The notes beneath the pieces are model-generated. The model saw nothing but the letters and a program-made list of their open reading frames with translations. It was not told the DNA's origin and ran no database searches. Shown here piece by piece: positions 1-5,997 of a DNA stretch of 9,906 nt (position 1 is the first letter of the stretch; every line of letters starts with the position of its first letter). The stretch spans positions 1 through 9,906 of the forward strand of contig JBKHDD010000179.1 of assembly GCA_046541515.1 (NCBI GenBank), read 5' to 3'. Position numbers and translations under genes: made by a program. This DNA is from CAYFVR01 sp046541515. GTDB lineage: Bacteria; Desulfobacterota; Desulfobacteria; Desulfobacterales; Desulfococcaceae.

Positions 1-637
1 CGGAGCCGAGGATGACCGATTTCAGGGACAGCGTGTTTACGTCGACCCCCAGGGTCTGGAGCGACTGAAGCACGCCGGAAACGAAGGTGGGGGTGGCCAC
101 CAGGGCGGTGGTCCGGAAATCCCGCAGAATTTTGACGTGGGCCGGAAAGGAACTGCCGGGTATCGGGATCACCGAGGCGCCGATGCGTCCCGCCCCGAGC
201 TGGACGCCAAAGGCCCCGGTCATGATGCCGAAGGTGGGCGCCACCTGGATCACGTCGTCCTTGTCCAGCCCCGCGGCCGTGAGGCTCCGGGCCATCAGCT
301 CGGCCCAGTTGTCCAGGTCGTTTTTGGTGAAGCCCATCACCACCGGATCGTCCTGGTTCAGCACCGGGGTGTGAAGCCGCACCACCTCCCGCAAGGGGAC
401 CGCGAACATGTCGTAGGGGTAGTTGCGCATCAGGTCCTCCCGGGTCAGCAGGGGCAGCCGGGTCAGGTCCGGGAGGGCGCGCAGATCCTCGGGGAAGAAG
501 TCCATCTCCTGAAAGGTCTTCCGGAAATGGCGGACGTTTTTATAGACGCGGTTGAGGGTGGACTGAAGCCGTTCGAGCTGCAGTTGCTCGATGGCCTCCC
601 GGTCCAGGGTTTCGCGGTCGGGGTCCCAAAACGCCAT
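1..637 (-). CDS. paaK: Phenylacetate-CoA ligase family protein, N-terminal part, with altered ATP-binding loop
   Basis: Partial gene: 212 codons from ATG at 637 run off the left edge without a stop. The start is preceded by GGAGG (643-647) at 5 nt. PaaK-type adenylate-forming enzymes make aryl-acetyl-CoA from an arylacetate, ATP and CoA in the cytoplasm. The family pattern is clear: an N-terminal helical region, LPLLTREDL (61-69), GFTKNDLDNWAELMARSL (102-119), then a TFGIMTGAFG stretch (135-144) and GASVIPIPG (153-161). The ATP-phosphate loop (A3 motif, normally like HASSGTTGKPTVVGYT) reads HTPVLNQDDPVVMGFT at residues 89-104. It has the same length, but the SGTTGK residues are replaced. It lies 33 bp after livF and is probably co-transcribed with the transporter. 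The C-terminal catalytic motifs are outside the window. Family membership is firm; ligase activity is doubtful. Confidence 0.88.
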   Translation of the reverse strand, partial: MAFWDPDRETLDREAIEQLQLERLQSTLNRVYKNVRHFRKTFQEMDFFPEDLRALPDLTRLPLLTREDLMRNYPYDMFAVPLREVVRLHTPVLNQDDPVVMGFTKNDLDNWAELMARSLTAAGLDKDDVIQVAPTFGIMTGAFGVQLGAGRIGASVIPIPGSSFPAHVKILRDFRTTALVATPTFVSGVLQSLQTLGVDVNTLSLKSVILGS

Positions 638-642
638 GACGG

Positions 643-647
643 CCTCC
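643..647 (-). promoter_or_regulatory. Ribosome binding site of the phenylacetate-CoA ligase homologue
   Basis: GGAGG on the minus strand, 5 nt before the ATG at 637. It fixes the start of the partial ligase gene and shows that the gene is translated from its own initiation site after livF. Confidence 0.75.
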
Positions 648-670
648 GTGGGAAAAGGGTCTCGGCCGGC

Positions 671-1408
671 CTACTCCCAGATCTCCTTCTGGTCCCGGCC
701 CAGGTAGGCCCGGCGGACCTCGGGATTCTCCAGCAGCGCGTCGGCCCGGTCTTGCAGGATGATGCGGCCGGTCTCCATCACGTAGCCCCGGTCGGCCACG
801 CCCAGGGCGGCGGCGGCGTTCTGCTCCACCAGCAGCACCGTCAGCCCGTCGGTCTCCTGGAGCCGCGCGATGGTCCGGAAAATCTCCTTCACGATGAGCG
901 GCGCCAGGCCCATGGAGGGTTCGTCAAGGAGCAACAGCTTGGGCCGGGTCATCAGCGCCATGGCGATGGCCAGCATCTGCTGCTCTCCGCCGGAAAGGGT
1001 CCCGGCGAGCTGTTCGCGGCGCTCCCGGAGAATGGGAAACAGCTCGAACATCTCCTCCATGCTCTCCCGAAGCTGGCGCGATCCGTGCATTTTGTAGACC
1101 AGATAGCCGCCCAACTCCAGATTCTCCCGGACGGTCATGGGGCGGAAAATCTGGCGGCCCTCGGGCACCTGGGCGATGCCGAAGCGGACCAGCCGCTCGG
1201 CCCGCTGGTTGGCGATCTCCCGGCCTTCAAAGGCGATGTTGCCGTCCTGAACCGGCTGGAGTCCGCTGACGGCCCGCAGGGTGGTGGATTTGCCCGCGCC
1301 GTTGGCCCCGATGAGGGTGACGATCTCCCCGGCGTCCACGTGAAGAGAGACGTTGCGGAGCACCCGGACCAGCCCGTAGGCGCTGTTGACGTTGACGAGT
1401 CTGAGCAT
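671..1408 (-). CDS. livF: LIV-type ABC transporter ATP-binding protein LivF
   Basis: ATPase of 245 aa, one of the two nucleotide-binding subunits that drive LivH/LivM. Visible motifs: Walker A GANGAGKST (34-42), Q-loop Q86 in VPEGRQIF, signature LSGGEQQ (138-144), Walker B LLLLDEP (158-164), and VEQN (194-197) where most ABC ATPases have the switch histidine. The Gln replacement is a normal trait of LivF. The length is typical. The ATG at 1408 was chosen because a GAGGT site (1414-1418) lies 5 nt upstream and MLRLVNVNSAYG is the usual LivF beginning; longer in-frame extensions would run into livG. It starts 19 bp after the livG stop and ends 33 bp before the ligase homologue. Identification is firm; the transported substrate cannot be read from this subunit. 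Confidence 0.95.
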   Translation of the reverse strand: MLRLVNVNSAYGLVRVLRNVSLHVDAGEIVTLIGANGAGKSTTLRAVSGLQPVQDGNIAFEGREIANQRAERLVRFGIAQVPEGRQIFRPMTVRENLELGGYLVYKMHGSRQLRESMEEMFELFPILRERREQLAGTLSGGEQQMLAIAMALMTRPKLLLLDEPSMGLAPLIVKEIFRTIARLQETDGLTVLLVEQNAAAALGVADRGYVMETGRIILQDRADALLENPEVRRAYLGRDQKEIWE

Positions 1409-1427
1409 GGGGGACCTCGGTTTGGCG

Positions 1428-2189
1428 CTACTCGCCCAGGTAGGCGGCGATGACGTCGGGGTTGGACTGGACCTCGGCGGGGGTCCCCTGGGCAATGCGC
1501 CGGCCGAAATTGACCACCACCACCCGATCGGAAATTTCCATGACCAATTCCATGTCGTGTTCCACCAGCACCACCGTGGTCCCCATCTCCCGAATACGAC
1601 CGATGAGCCGTCCCATGGCCAGGGTCTCCCGGGAGTTGAGGCCCGAAGCTGGCTCGTCCAGCAGCAGCAGGGACGGCTCGGCGGCCAGGGCCCGGGCCAC
1701 CTCCAGGGTTCGCTGGCTGCCCAGGGGCAGGCTGCCCGCCGGCCGGTCGGCCAGTTCGCCGATCCCGGTGAATTCCAGCCATTCCCGAGACGATTCCCGG
1801 ACCCGGCGTTCCTCGGCCCGCAACGAAGGCGGCGAGAAAAGAGACCGAAGCAGCCCCGAACGGGAGCGCAGATGGCGGCCCACCATCACGTTTTCCAAGG
1901 CGCTCATTTCCGGAAAAATCTGGACGTGCTGAAACGTGCGGGCCACGCCCCGGGCCGCGATCCGGTGGGGCGGCGTTCCGCCGATTTCGGTTCCATTGAG
2001 CTGGATGCGCCCGGCGGAGGGCTTCAAAAATCCGGTAATCAGGTTGAACAGGGTGGTTTTGCCCGCCCCGTTGGGTCCGATGATGGCGGAAACCGTGCCT
2101 TTGGGCGCCTCGAAATCCACGTCGTCCACGGCCACCACGCCGCCGAACACCCGCCGGACCGAATCCAGGGTCAGCAAGGCGTCAGCCAT
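1428..2189 (-). CDS. livG: LIV-type ABC transporter ATP-binding protein LivG
   Basis: Second ATPase subunit, 253 aa. Motifs: Walker A GPNGAGKTT (38-46), Q87 in ARTFQHVQIF, Walker B LLLLDEP (174-180), switch histidine H211 in VEHDMELV, and the C-terminal PDVIAAYLGE typical of LivG. The signature region reads LPLGSQRTLEVARAL (from 154), while LivG proteins usually have something like LSYGQQRRLEIARAL; the central Gly and QR are kept. The ATG at 2189 is preceded by GGAGG (2195-2199) at 5 nt and overlaps the end of livM by 8 bp, which indicates translational coupling. It pairs with LivF as a heterodimer on the cytoplasmic face of LivHM. Identification is firm. Confidence 0.95.
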   Translation of the reverse strand: MADALLTLDSVRRVFGGVVAVDDVDFEAPKGTVSAIIGPNGAGKTTLFNLITGFLKPSAGRIQLNGTEIGGTPPHRIAARGVARTFQHVQIFPEMSALENVMVGRHLRSRSGLLRSLFSPPSLRAEERRVRESSREWLEFTGIGELADRPAGSLPLGSQRTLEVARALAAEPSLLLLDEPASGLNSRETLAMGRLIGRIREMGTTVVLVEHDMELVMEISDRVVVVNFGRRIAQGTPAEVQSNPDVIAAYLGE

Positions 2190-3201
2190 CTTCGCCTCCG
2201 GCCCGCCGGAGACGGCCCCCGGCGAATCCGACCACCCGGGCCAGCCCGCCGAAGAGTCCCTCGGGCAAAAAGAGCATGATCGCCAGCAGGATGCCGCCGT
2301 GGATCAGCATGTCGTAGTCGGTGTTGTAGGCAAGGCCGATCCCCGCCAGATGCTCCCCGGCCAGGGCGAGCAAATCCGGAAGAAGGGAAAGCAGCACCGC
2401 GCCGATGATGGCCCCCCAGATACGATGCATTCCGCCCACCGCCACCATGGTGACCAGCAGGACCGAGTGCATCACGTCGAAGGGACCCGGATCGATGTAG
2501 CCCACGTAGCATGCGTACAGCCCGCCGGCCGCGGCGGCGTAGACCGCGCTGAGGGCGAAGACCTGAATTTTGAAGGCGGCGGTGTGGACCCCGGCGGCGG
2601 CGGCGGCCTCCTCGCTGCCGTGGATGGCCCGAAGCCCCCGGCCGGTGCGGGAGTGAATCAGATTGACGGCCAGAAACAGGCCAAGAGCGACCATGGCCCA
2701 GGAAAAATAGAAAAAACGCAGGTCGTTGTCCAAGGCCCAGCCGCCAAGGGACAGCGGCGGAATGCCCATGAGCCCGCCGGGGCCGCCGGTAAGGCCGATG
2801 GCGGCAACGGTGACGATGTGGACGATGGAACCGAAGCCCAGGGTCGCCATGGCCAGATAATGGCCCCGCAGCCGGAGGGAGGGCACGCCGATAGCCATGG
2901 CCACCGTCCCCGCCAACGCCGCCCCGGCCGCGATTCCGGCCCAAGGGGACCAGCCCAGCCGGGTGGTCAAGATGGCCGTGGTGTAGGCGCCGATCCCCAC
3001 GAAGGCGGCATGGCCCATGGAAATCTGGCCGGCGTAGCCCATGAGCAGGCTAAGGCCCACGCAGGTCAGGCAGTTGAGCGCCGTGAACACCAGAATGCCC
3101 AGATAATACGGATTCCGGATGACCAGCGGGGTCAGCGCCACGACCAGGGCGAAGACCGCCAGCCCGATGTAGTCGCGCCTGTAATCGTATCGGGCCCCCA
3201 T
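2182..3201 (-). CDS. livM: LIV-type ABC transporter permease LivM
   Basis: Inner-membrane permease of 339 aa with multiple hydrophobic segments. Family landmarks are GYAGQISMGH (55-64), the SLRLRGHYLAMATLGFG stretch (from 108), TGGPGGLMGIP (138-148), the cytoplasmic coupling loop RAIHGSEEAAAAAGV (191-205, EAA-like) and the C-terminal LPEGLFGGL (312-320). The ATG at 3201 shares one base with the livH stop (TGATG), and AAGGA (3208-3212) lies 6 nt upstream. This overlap decides the start against longer in-frame readings that would run through livH. The C-terminal tail is short and basic, then acidic (GGRLRRAGGEDG), and overlaps the livG start. It forms the heterodimeric channel with LivH. Confidence 0.95.
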   Translation of the reverse strand: MGARYDYRRDYIGLAVFALVVALTPLVIRNPYYLGILVFTALNCLTCVGLSLLMGYAGQISMGHAAFVGIGAYTTAILTTRLGWSPWAGIAAGAALAGTVAMAIGVPSLRLRGHYLAMATLGFGSIVHIVTVAAIGLTGGPGGLMGIPPLSLGGWALDNDLRFFYFSWAMVALGLFLAVNLIHSRTGRGLRAIHGSEEAAAAAGVHTAAFKIQVFALSAVYAAAAGGLYACYVGYIDPGPFDVMHSVLLVTMVAVGGMHRIWGAIIGAVLLSLLPDLLALAGEHLAGIGLAYNTDYDMLIHGGILLAIMLFLPEGLFGGLARVVGFAGGRLRRAGGEDG

Positions 3202-4100
3202 CAGAATTCCTTGAGGCGGGAGGCCTCGGCGCTGCCGAACAGCCCCGCGGGACGAATGAAGAGGACCGCCAGCAAAATCACCAGGGCGATGGCGTCCATG
3301 TAGTGGGAGGAGATATACCCGGCGCCCGCCGCCTCCACCACGCCCAGCAGCACCCCGGCCGCCACCGCGCCGCCGGAGTTCCCCAGCCCGCCCACCACCG
3401 CCGCGCCAAAGCCCTTGAGGGCGATGAGCACGCCCCGGGTGTAGTCCATCTGGGTGATGGGGGTGATAATGATCCCGGCCACCGCGCCGATCCCGGCGGA
3501 TAGGGCGAAGGCGAGCATGACCATGTTCCGGTCGTTGATCCCCGCAAGCCGGGCCGCGTCCCGGTTGATGGCGCACGCCCGCATGCATTTGCCGACCATG
3601 GTGTGGTTGAAAAACAGCACGTAGCCCGCCACCACCACGGCCAGAATGCCCACGATCCAGAGAGTCTGGGGCAACAGGGCCGCGCCCATCACCAGGATCG
3701 GCTCATCCCCGGAAAAGTGGCGCATGTAGTGGGAGGACTTCCCCCAGACGACCATGGCGGCGCCTTTGAGCAGGATGGACACCGCGATTGTGATGATGAT
3801 GAGCCGGAGGACGGATGGGTTTTTCACCGGGTTGATGGTGAGCCGTTCCATCGACAAGCCGATGACGGTGACGAACAGCGCCGACAGCAAAAAGGCGAAG
3901 GGCGTGGAGAGCCCGGCCGTCATGGTCAGCGTGACCATCATCAGCCCGCCCAGCATGGCGAACTCGCCCTGGGCGAAATTGATGATGCCGGTGGCGTTGT
4001 AGATGATATTGAAGCCCATGGCCACCAGCGCGTAAATGCTGCCCCGCTGGAGGCCCATGAACAGAAATTGAAGTAGATCCGAAAAGCCGCCCGATGTCAT
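3201..4100 (-). CDS. livH: LIV-type ABC transporter permease LivH
   Basis: Inner-membrane permease of 299 aa. Landmarks: GIINFAQGEFAMLGG (38-52; GxINFAxGE is diagnostic of LivH), the EAA-like loop RACAINRDAARLAGIN (174-189), ALKGFGAAVVGGLGN (227-241) and a C-terminal hydrophobic segment ending in FIRPAGLFG. It partners LivM. The ATG at 4100 gives the usual length and an N-terminus (MTSGGFSDLLQFLFMGL) leading straight into the first membrane segment. A longer in-frame start at 4193 adds a non-conserved Arg-rich stretch and overlaps a hairpin, so it is rejected. The Shine-Dalgarno sequence is poor: GAGGGGA lies too far upstream, and only GGGA touches the start. Translation may therefore be weak or depend on leader structure. 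It is separated from livK by a 455-bp structured gap. Confidence 0.93.
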   Translation of the reverse strand: MTSGGFSDLLQFLFMGLQRGSIYALVAMGFNIIYNATGIINFAQGEFAMLGGLMMVTLTMTAGLSTPFAFLLSALFVTVIGLSMERLTINPVKNPSVLRLIIITIAVSILLKGAAMVVWGKSSHYMRHFSGDEPILVMGAALLPQTLWIVGILAVVVAGYVLFFNHTMVGKCMRACAINRDAARLAGINDRNMVMLAFALSAGIGAVAGIIITPITQMDYTRGVLIALKGFGAAVVGGLGNSGGAVAAGVLLGVVEAAGAGYISSHYMDAIALVILLAVLFIRPAGLFGSAEASRLKEF

Positions 4101-4125
4101 TCCCGATTCCGCGTCCCCTCGCGTG

Positions 4126-4166
4126 AAAACGCCCCGGCGAAGCCATTTCCGCCCGACGCCGGGGCG
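4126..4166 (-). terminator. Terminator-like hairpin in the livH leader
   Basis: On the transcribed minus strand, CGCCCCGGCG (4166-4157) and CGCCGGGGCG (4139-4130) form a perfect 10-bp GC-rich stem with a 17-nt loop. TTTT (4129-4126) follows directly, about 25 nt before the livH ATG. The form is that of a Rho-independent terminator or attenuator, although the U-run is short and the loop large. Because it sits before livH rather than after a gene end, partial termination or read-through is the likely use. Confidence 0.45.
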
Positions 4167-4183
4167 GGGCCGAATGCCGGCCC
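4167..4183. repeat. Small GC hairpin before livH
   Basis: GGGCCG (4167-4172) and CGGCCC (4178-4183) are perfect inverted repeats around a 5-nt loop. It adjoins the larger terminator-like stem at 4130-4166 and could stack on it or compete with it in the transcript. Confidence 0.4.
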
Positions 4184-4245
4184 AATCCCCCATTTTGGTT
4201 CGTTAATTTGAGGGTGAAGGCGCCGGGCGTACGCTTGCCCGGAAC

Positions 4246-4267
4246 GCCGGGGGATAAATCCCCCGGC
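4246..4267. repeat. Near-perfect palindrome, left outer arm
   Basis: GCCGGGGGAT (4246-4255) and ATCCCCCGGC (4258-4267) are perfect 10-nt complements around an AA loop. Its counterpart in inverted orientation lies at 4505-4526, which marks the two outer ends of the foldback element. Confidence 0.8.
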
Positions 4268-4275
4268 TCACCCCG

Positions 4276-4298
4276 AAAAAGCACCCTAAAGGGCGCTC
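4276..4298 (-). terminator. Terminator-like hairpin inside the foldback element
   Basis: Read on the minus strand: GCGCCC (4296-4291), loop TTTA, GGGTGC (4286-4281), then TTTTT (4280-4276). The stem has one G-T wobble and can extend by an A-T pair at its foot. A stem followed by five U residues fits a Rho-independent terminator lying between livK and livH. The matching hairpin in the other half (4475-4495) has its T-run on the plus strand, as expected for an inverted copy. Confidence 0.55.
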
Positions 4299-4354
4299 GC
4301 CTTCACTGAACTTAGGCAATTTGCAAATATTCCGATACCCGAAGCTTTGGTTCC

Positions 4355-4428
4355 GGGAGCGACGAGTTGTACTCGTCGCCCGAGTTGGGGCAATCGATTT
4401 GAAGCGACGAGTACAACTCGTCGCTCCC
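4355..4428. repeat. Perfect 25-bp inverted repeat with palindromic arms
   Basis: Arms 4355-4379 and 4404-4428 are exact reverse complements, separated by 24 nt. Each arm contains its own 9-bp palindrome, GCGACGAGT/ACTCGTCGC, around a 3-nt loop (TGT in the left arm, ACA in the right). The 9-mer therefore occurs four times in alternating orientation. The transcript or single-stranded DNA can form either one long stem or two small hairpins, a layout like paired REP units. This is the core of the surrounding foldback element. Confidence 0.9.
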
Positions 4429-4474
4429 AGGGCCGGTATGAACATTTTCGCAAATTGCCTTAATGCAAGTTTAG

Positions 4475-4495
4475 AGCCCGCTTTAGCGGGCTTTT
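4475..4495 (+). terminator. Terminator-shaped hairpin, plus-strand orientation
   Basis: AGCCCGC (4475-4481), loop TTTA, GCGGGCT (4486-4492), then a short T-run to 4495 on the plus strand. No plus-strand gene precedes it, so it is probably a structural part of the repeat element rather than a working terminator. On the minus strand, where livK is transcribed, no U-run follows it. Confidence 0.45.
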
Positions 4496-4504
4496 CCGGA
4501 ATCA

Positions 4505-4526
4505 GCCGGGGGATTTATTCCCCGGC
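4505..4526. repeat. Palindrome, right outer arm next to livK
   Basis: GCCGGGG (4505-4511) and CCCCGGC (4520-4526) pair around GATTTATT, which can close further by a G-T, an A-T and a T-A pair. It is the inverted counterpart of 4246-4267 and the first structure met after the livK stop codon. There it could protect the livK mRNA 3' end from exonucleases. Confidence 0.7.
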
Positions 4527-4555
4527 GTCGCGCCCGGATTTCTTTCACGATCGCC

Positions 4556-5713
4556 CTAGGGCTCGTAAACCACGAACTTCCCGTCCTTCACCGTCAGCAT
4601 TTCGAAGTCTTCCTTGTCCAGGCCGCAGTGGTCCTGGGGGGACATTTCGAAGACGCCGCCGATGCCGGTGAACCGGGCCGTTTCCAGCCAGTCCCGAATT
4701 TTGGCCGGATCGTCGCCCACGGCCCGGAGGGCCTCCACCACGAGCCAGAGTCCGTCGTAGGCGTGGCCGCCGAAGGTGCTGACCTGGTCGCCGGTGGCCG
4801 TTTCGTAGGCTTCCTTGTAGCTTTTCAGCGCCTCGGCCTGGGGATGTTCCGGATCAATGGTGTCCACCGCCATGATCCGCCCGGCCGGAAACAGGGTGCC
4901 CTCGGCCGCCTCGCCCGCCGCTTCGGCGTATTTCACGTTGGCGAACCCGTGGCTTTGGTACAGGGGAATCCCCAGATTGAGCTGGCGCATGTTCTGGGGC
5001 ACGATGGACTGGGCCGGCACGATGGACCAGTTGATCACCGCCTGGGCCCCGGCGTTTTTGATGCCGACGAGCTGGGCGGTCATGTCGGTGTCGCCCGGGC
5101 TGTAGGTTTCGTCGGCCACGATTTCAATGGCGTATTCGGCGGCCAGCCCCTTGAGCTGTTCCCGTCCCGCGTTGCCGAAGCCGGTGGTGCCGGTGATCAG
5201 GCCCACTTTTTCGAGGCCCCGGGTCTGCATGTGTTCGTAAATGCGGCGCACCGCGTCGGAGTCGTTGGGCGCGACCTTGAACACCCATTTCCGCTGCGCC
5301 ACCGGCGTGGTGATGGCCTCCGCGGCGGCGCAGGAAATCATGGGCACGCCGGCCCGGGTCACCTGGGGGATGGCCGCCATGCTGGTGCCGCTGCGGGAGG
5401 GGCCAATGATGGCGGCCACTTTGTCCCGCTGAACCAACTTCTTGATGGCGTTCACCGCCCGGGTGTTCTCGCCATGGGTGTCCTCGATGAACAGCACCAG
5501 CTTTTTGCCGTTGATGCCCCCGGAGTCGTTAATTTGCTTCTGGATCATTTCCACCGTGGCCCGCTGGGGCTCCCCCAGCCAGGACGCTTTGCCGGTAATG
5601 GCGAAGGCGCAGCCCACCCGATATTCATCGGCGGCCCATGCGAAGTTGGAAAACAACAGTGAAAGCCCGAAGGCGACCAGAACCGCGGCCGAACGGAAAC
5701 GATGTTTCGACAC
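4556..5713 (-). CDS. livK: LIV-type periplasmic amino-acid-binding protein LivK
   Basis: Substrate-binding protein of 385 aa that delivers ligand to LivHM. Residues 1-27 form a Sec signal peptide: a basic start (SKHRFR), a hydrophobic core and an AWA cleavage site before ADEYRVG. The mature part is a type I periplasmic binding fold: GEPQRATVEM near the first helix, GGINGKKLVLFIEDTHGE, then VAAIIGPSRSGTSMAAIPQVTRAGVP (Ser/Thr cluster that commonly contacts the ligand carboxylate), and C-terminal GGHAYDGLWLVVEALR. The GTG at 5713 was chosen over an upstream ATG because GGAGGT (5719-5724) lies 5 nt before it and the signal peptide begins there. The substrate could be a branched-chain or aromatic amino acid, or an organic acid; the fold does not decide. 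It is followed by the foldback element, not directly by livH. Confidence 0.94.
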   Translation of the reverse strand: MSKHRFRSAAVLVAFGLSLLFSNFAWAADEYRVGCAFAITGKASWLGEPQRATVEMIQKQINDSGGINGKKLVLFIEDTHGENTRAVNAIKKLVQRDKVAAIIGPSRSGTSMAAIPQVTRAGVPMISCAAAEAITTPVAQRKWVFKVAPNDSDAVRRIYEHMQTRGLEKVGLITGTTGFGNAGREQLKGLAAEYAIEIVADETYSPGDTDMTAQLVGIKNAGAQAVINWSIVPAQSIVPQNMRQLNLGIPLYQSHGFANVKYAEAAGEAAEGTLFPAGRIMAVDTIDPEHPQAEALKSYKEAYETATGDQVSTFGGHAYDGLWLVVEALRAVGDDPAKIRDWLETARFTGIGGVFEMSPQDHCGLDKEDFEMLTVKDGKFVVYEP

Positions 5714-5997
5714 GAGTGACCTCCAAAATGACCAGGGGTTGACGGCGCGACGGGAAACGGCCCCGAAGGACGCGAATTGGACCCAATGCCGCTCATCTTG
5801 AGACTCCGAATGAACCATGGCGCCGAATCGGCCAGGGGCCCAAGCGATGCGCCCCCGCAAAACTTCGCCTCGATGAACGCTTTCGTCATCGGACCCAGGG
5901 AGATATTCCCCGCCGCCCCGCTATCGCGCCCCAAAACGAACACGGAGCGCGGGCTCGGCCGGGCCCGGCGGCCCGAACCGTTTAACGACCGGTTGAA
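5714..5997. other. livK upstream region
   Basis: A 284-bp gap between the ACT gene and livK. It contains a perfect 12-bp GC palindrome, GCCGGGCCCGGC (5958-5969), and a weak AACCG/CGGTT stem beside the ACT stop, possibly limiting read-through. No good sigma-70 or sigma-54 promoter match was found for livK, although the length and position would suit one. In-frame extension of livK upstream through this gap lacks a signal peptide at its start and is not supported. Confidence 0.4.
5719..5724 (-). promoter_or_regulatory. Ribosome binding site deciding the GTG start of livK
   Basis: GGAGGT on the minus strand, 5 nt before GTG at 5713. It is the only strong Shine-Dalgarno sequence near the signal peptide and decides for GTG over an ATG far upstream. 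Confidence 0.8.

Larger units (their letters stand above)
4223..4526. repeat. Nested foldback (MITE/BIME-like) repeat element
   Basis: About 300 bp whose two halves are imperfect inverted copies centred near 4391. Working outward from the centre, the pairs are: the perfect 25-bp arms (4355-4379 and 4404-4428); GGCAATTTGC (4315-4324) against GCAAATTGCC (4450-4459); a short stem-loop with TTTA/TAAA loop in each half (4281-4296 and 4476-4491); and a GCCGGGGGAT-containing palindrome in each half (4246-4267 and 4505-4526). The outer arms have diverged by substitutions and small indels, while the inner arms remain identical. The left outer end also has the hairpin CCGGGC/GCCCGG (4223-4228 and 4237-4242). 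No transposase gene and no convincing flanking target duplication were seen. It starts 30 bp after the livK stop in the direction of transcription. A mobile origin is inferred; the symmetry is seen directly. Confidence 0.75.
4101..4555. other. Structured livK-livH intergenic region
   Basis: A 455-bp gap inside what should be one transporter operon. No convincing coding frame was found on either strand; open frames through it simply follow the palindromes. Nearly all of it is inverted-repeat structure: a foldback element at about 4223-4526 and further hairpins at 4167-4183 and 4126-4166 just before livH. No clear sigma-70 promoter for livH was found after the element, so livHMGF most likely depends on read-through from livK. 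Confidence 0.8.

Noticed and set aside
137..1453. Plus-strand open frame of about 438 codons over the ligase homologue and livF
   Set aside because: Its composition is that of an antisense shadow (HHGDGQ-type, no domain), and the minus strand encodes clear PaaK-family and LivF sequences.
1936..3303. Plus-strand open frame of about 455 codons opposite livG and livM
   Set aside because: Low-complexity Gly/Gln/His/Asp-rich translation, antisense to two confidently identified genes; explained by high GC.
4355..4428. CRISPR-like repeat reading of the four ACTCGTCGC copies
   Set aside because: The copies alternate in orientation and form one inverted pair. There is no series of direct repeats with equal-length unique spacers and no cas gene.
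4203..4445. Minus-strand frame of 80 codons in the livK-livH gap
   Set aside because: It runs through the inverted repeats, has no ribosome binding site or known motif, and its translation merely reflects the palindromes.
5958..5969. GCCGGGCCCGGC palindrome as a terminator for the ACT gene
   Set aside because: A 12-bp self-complementary GC run is easily met in such GC-rich DNA, has no loop and is not followed by a T-run, so evidence for a terminator is insufficient.
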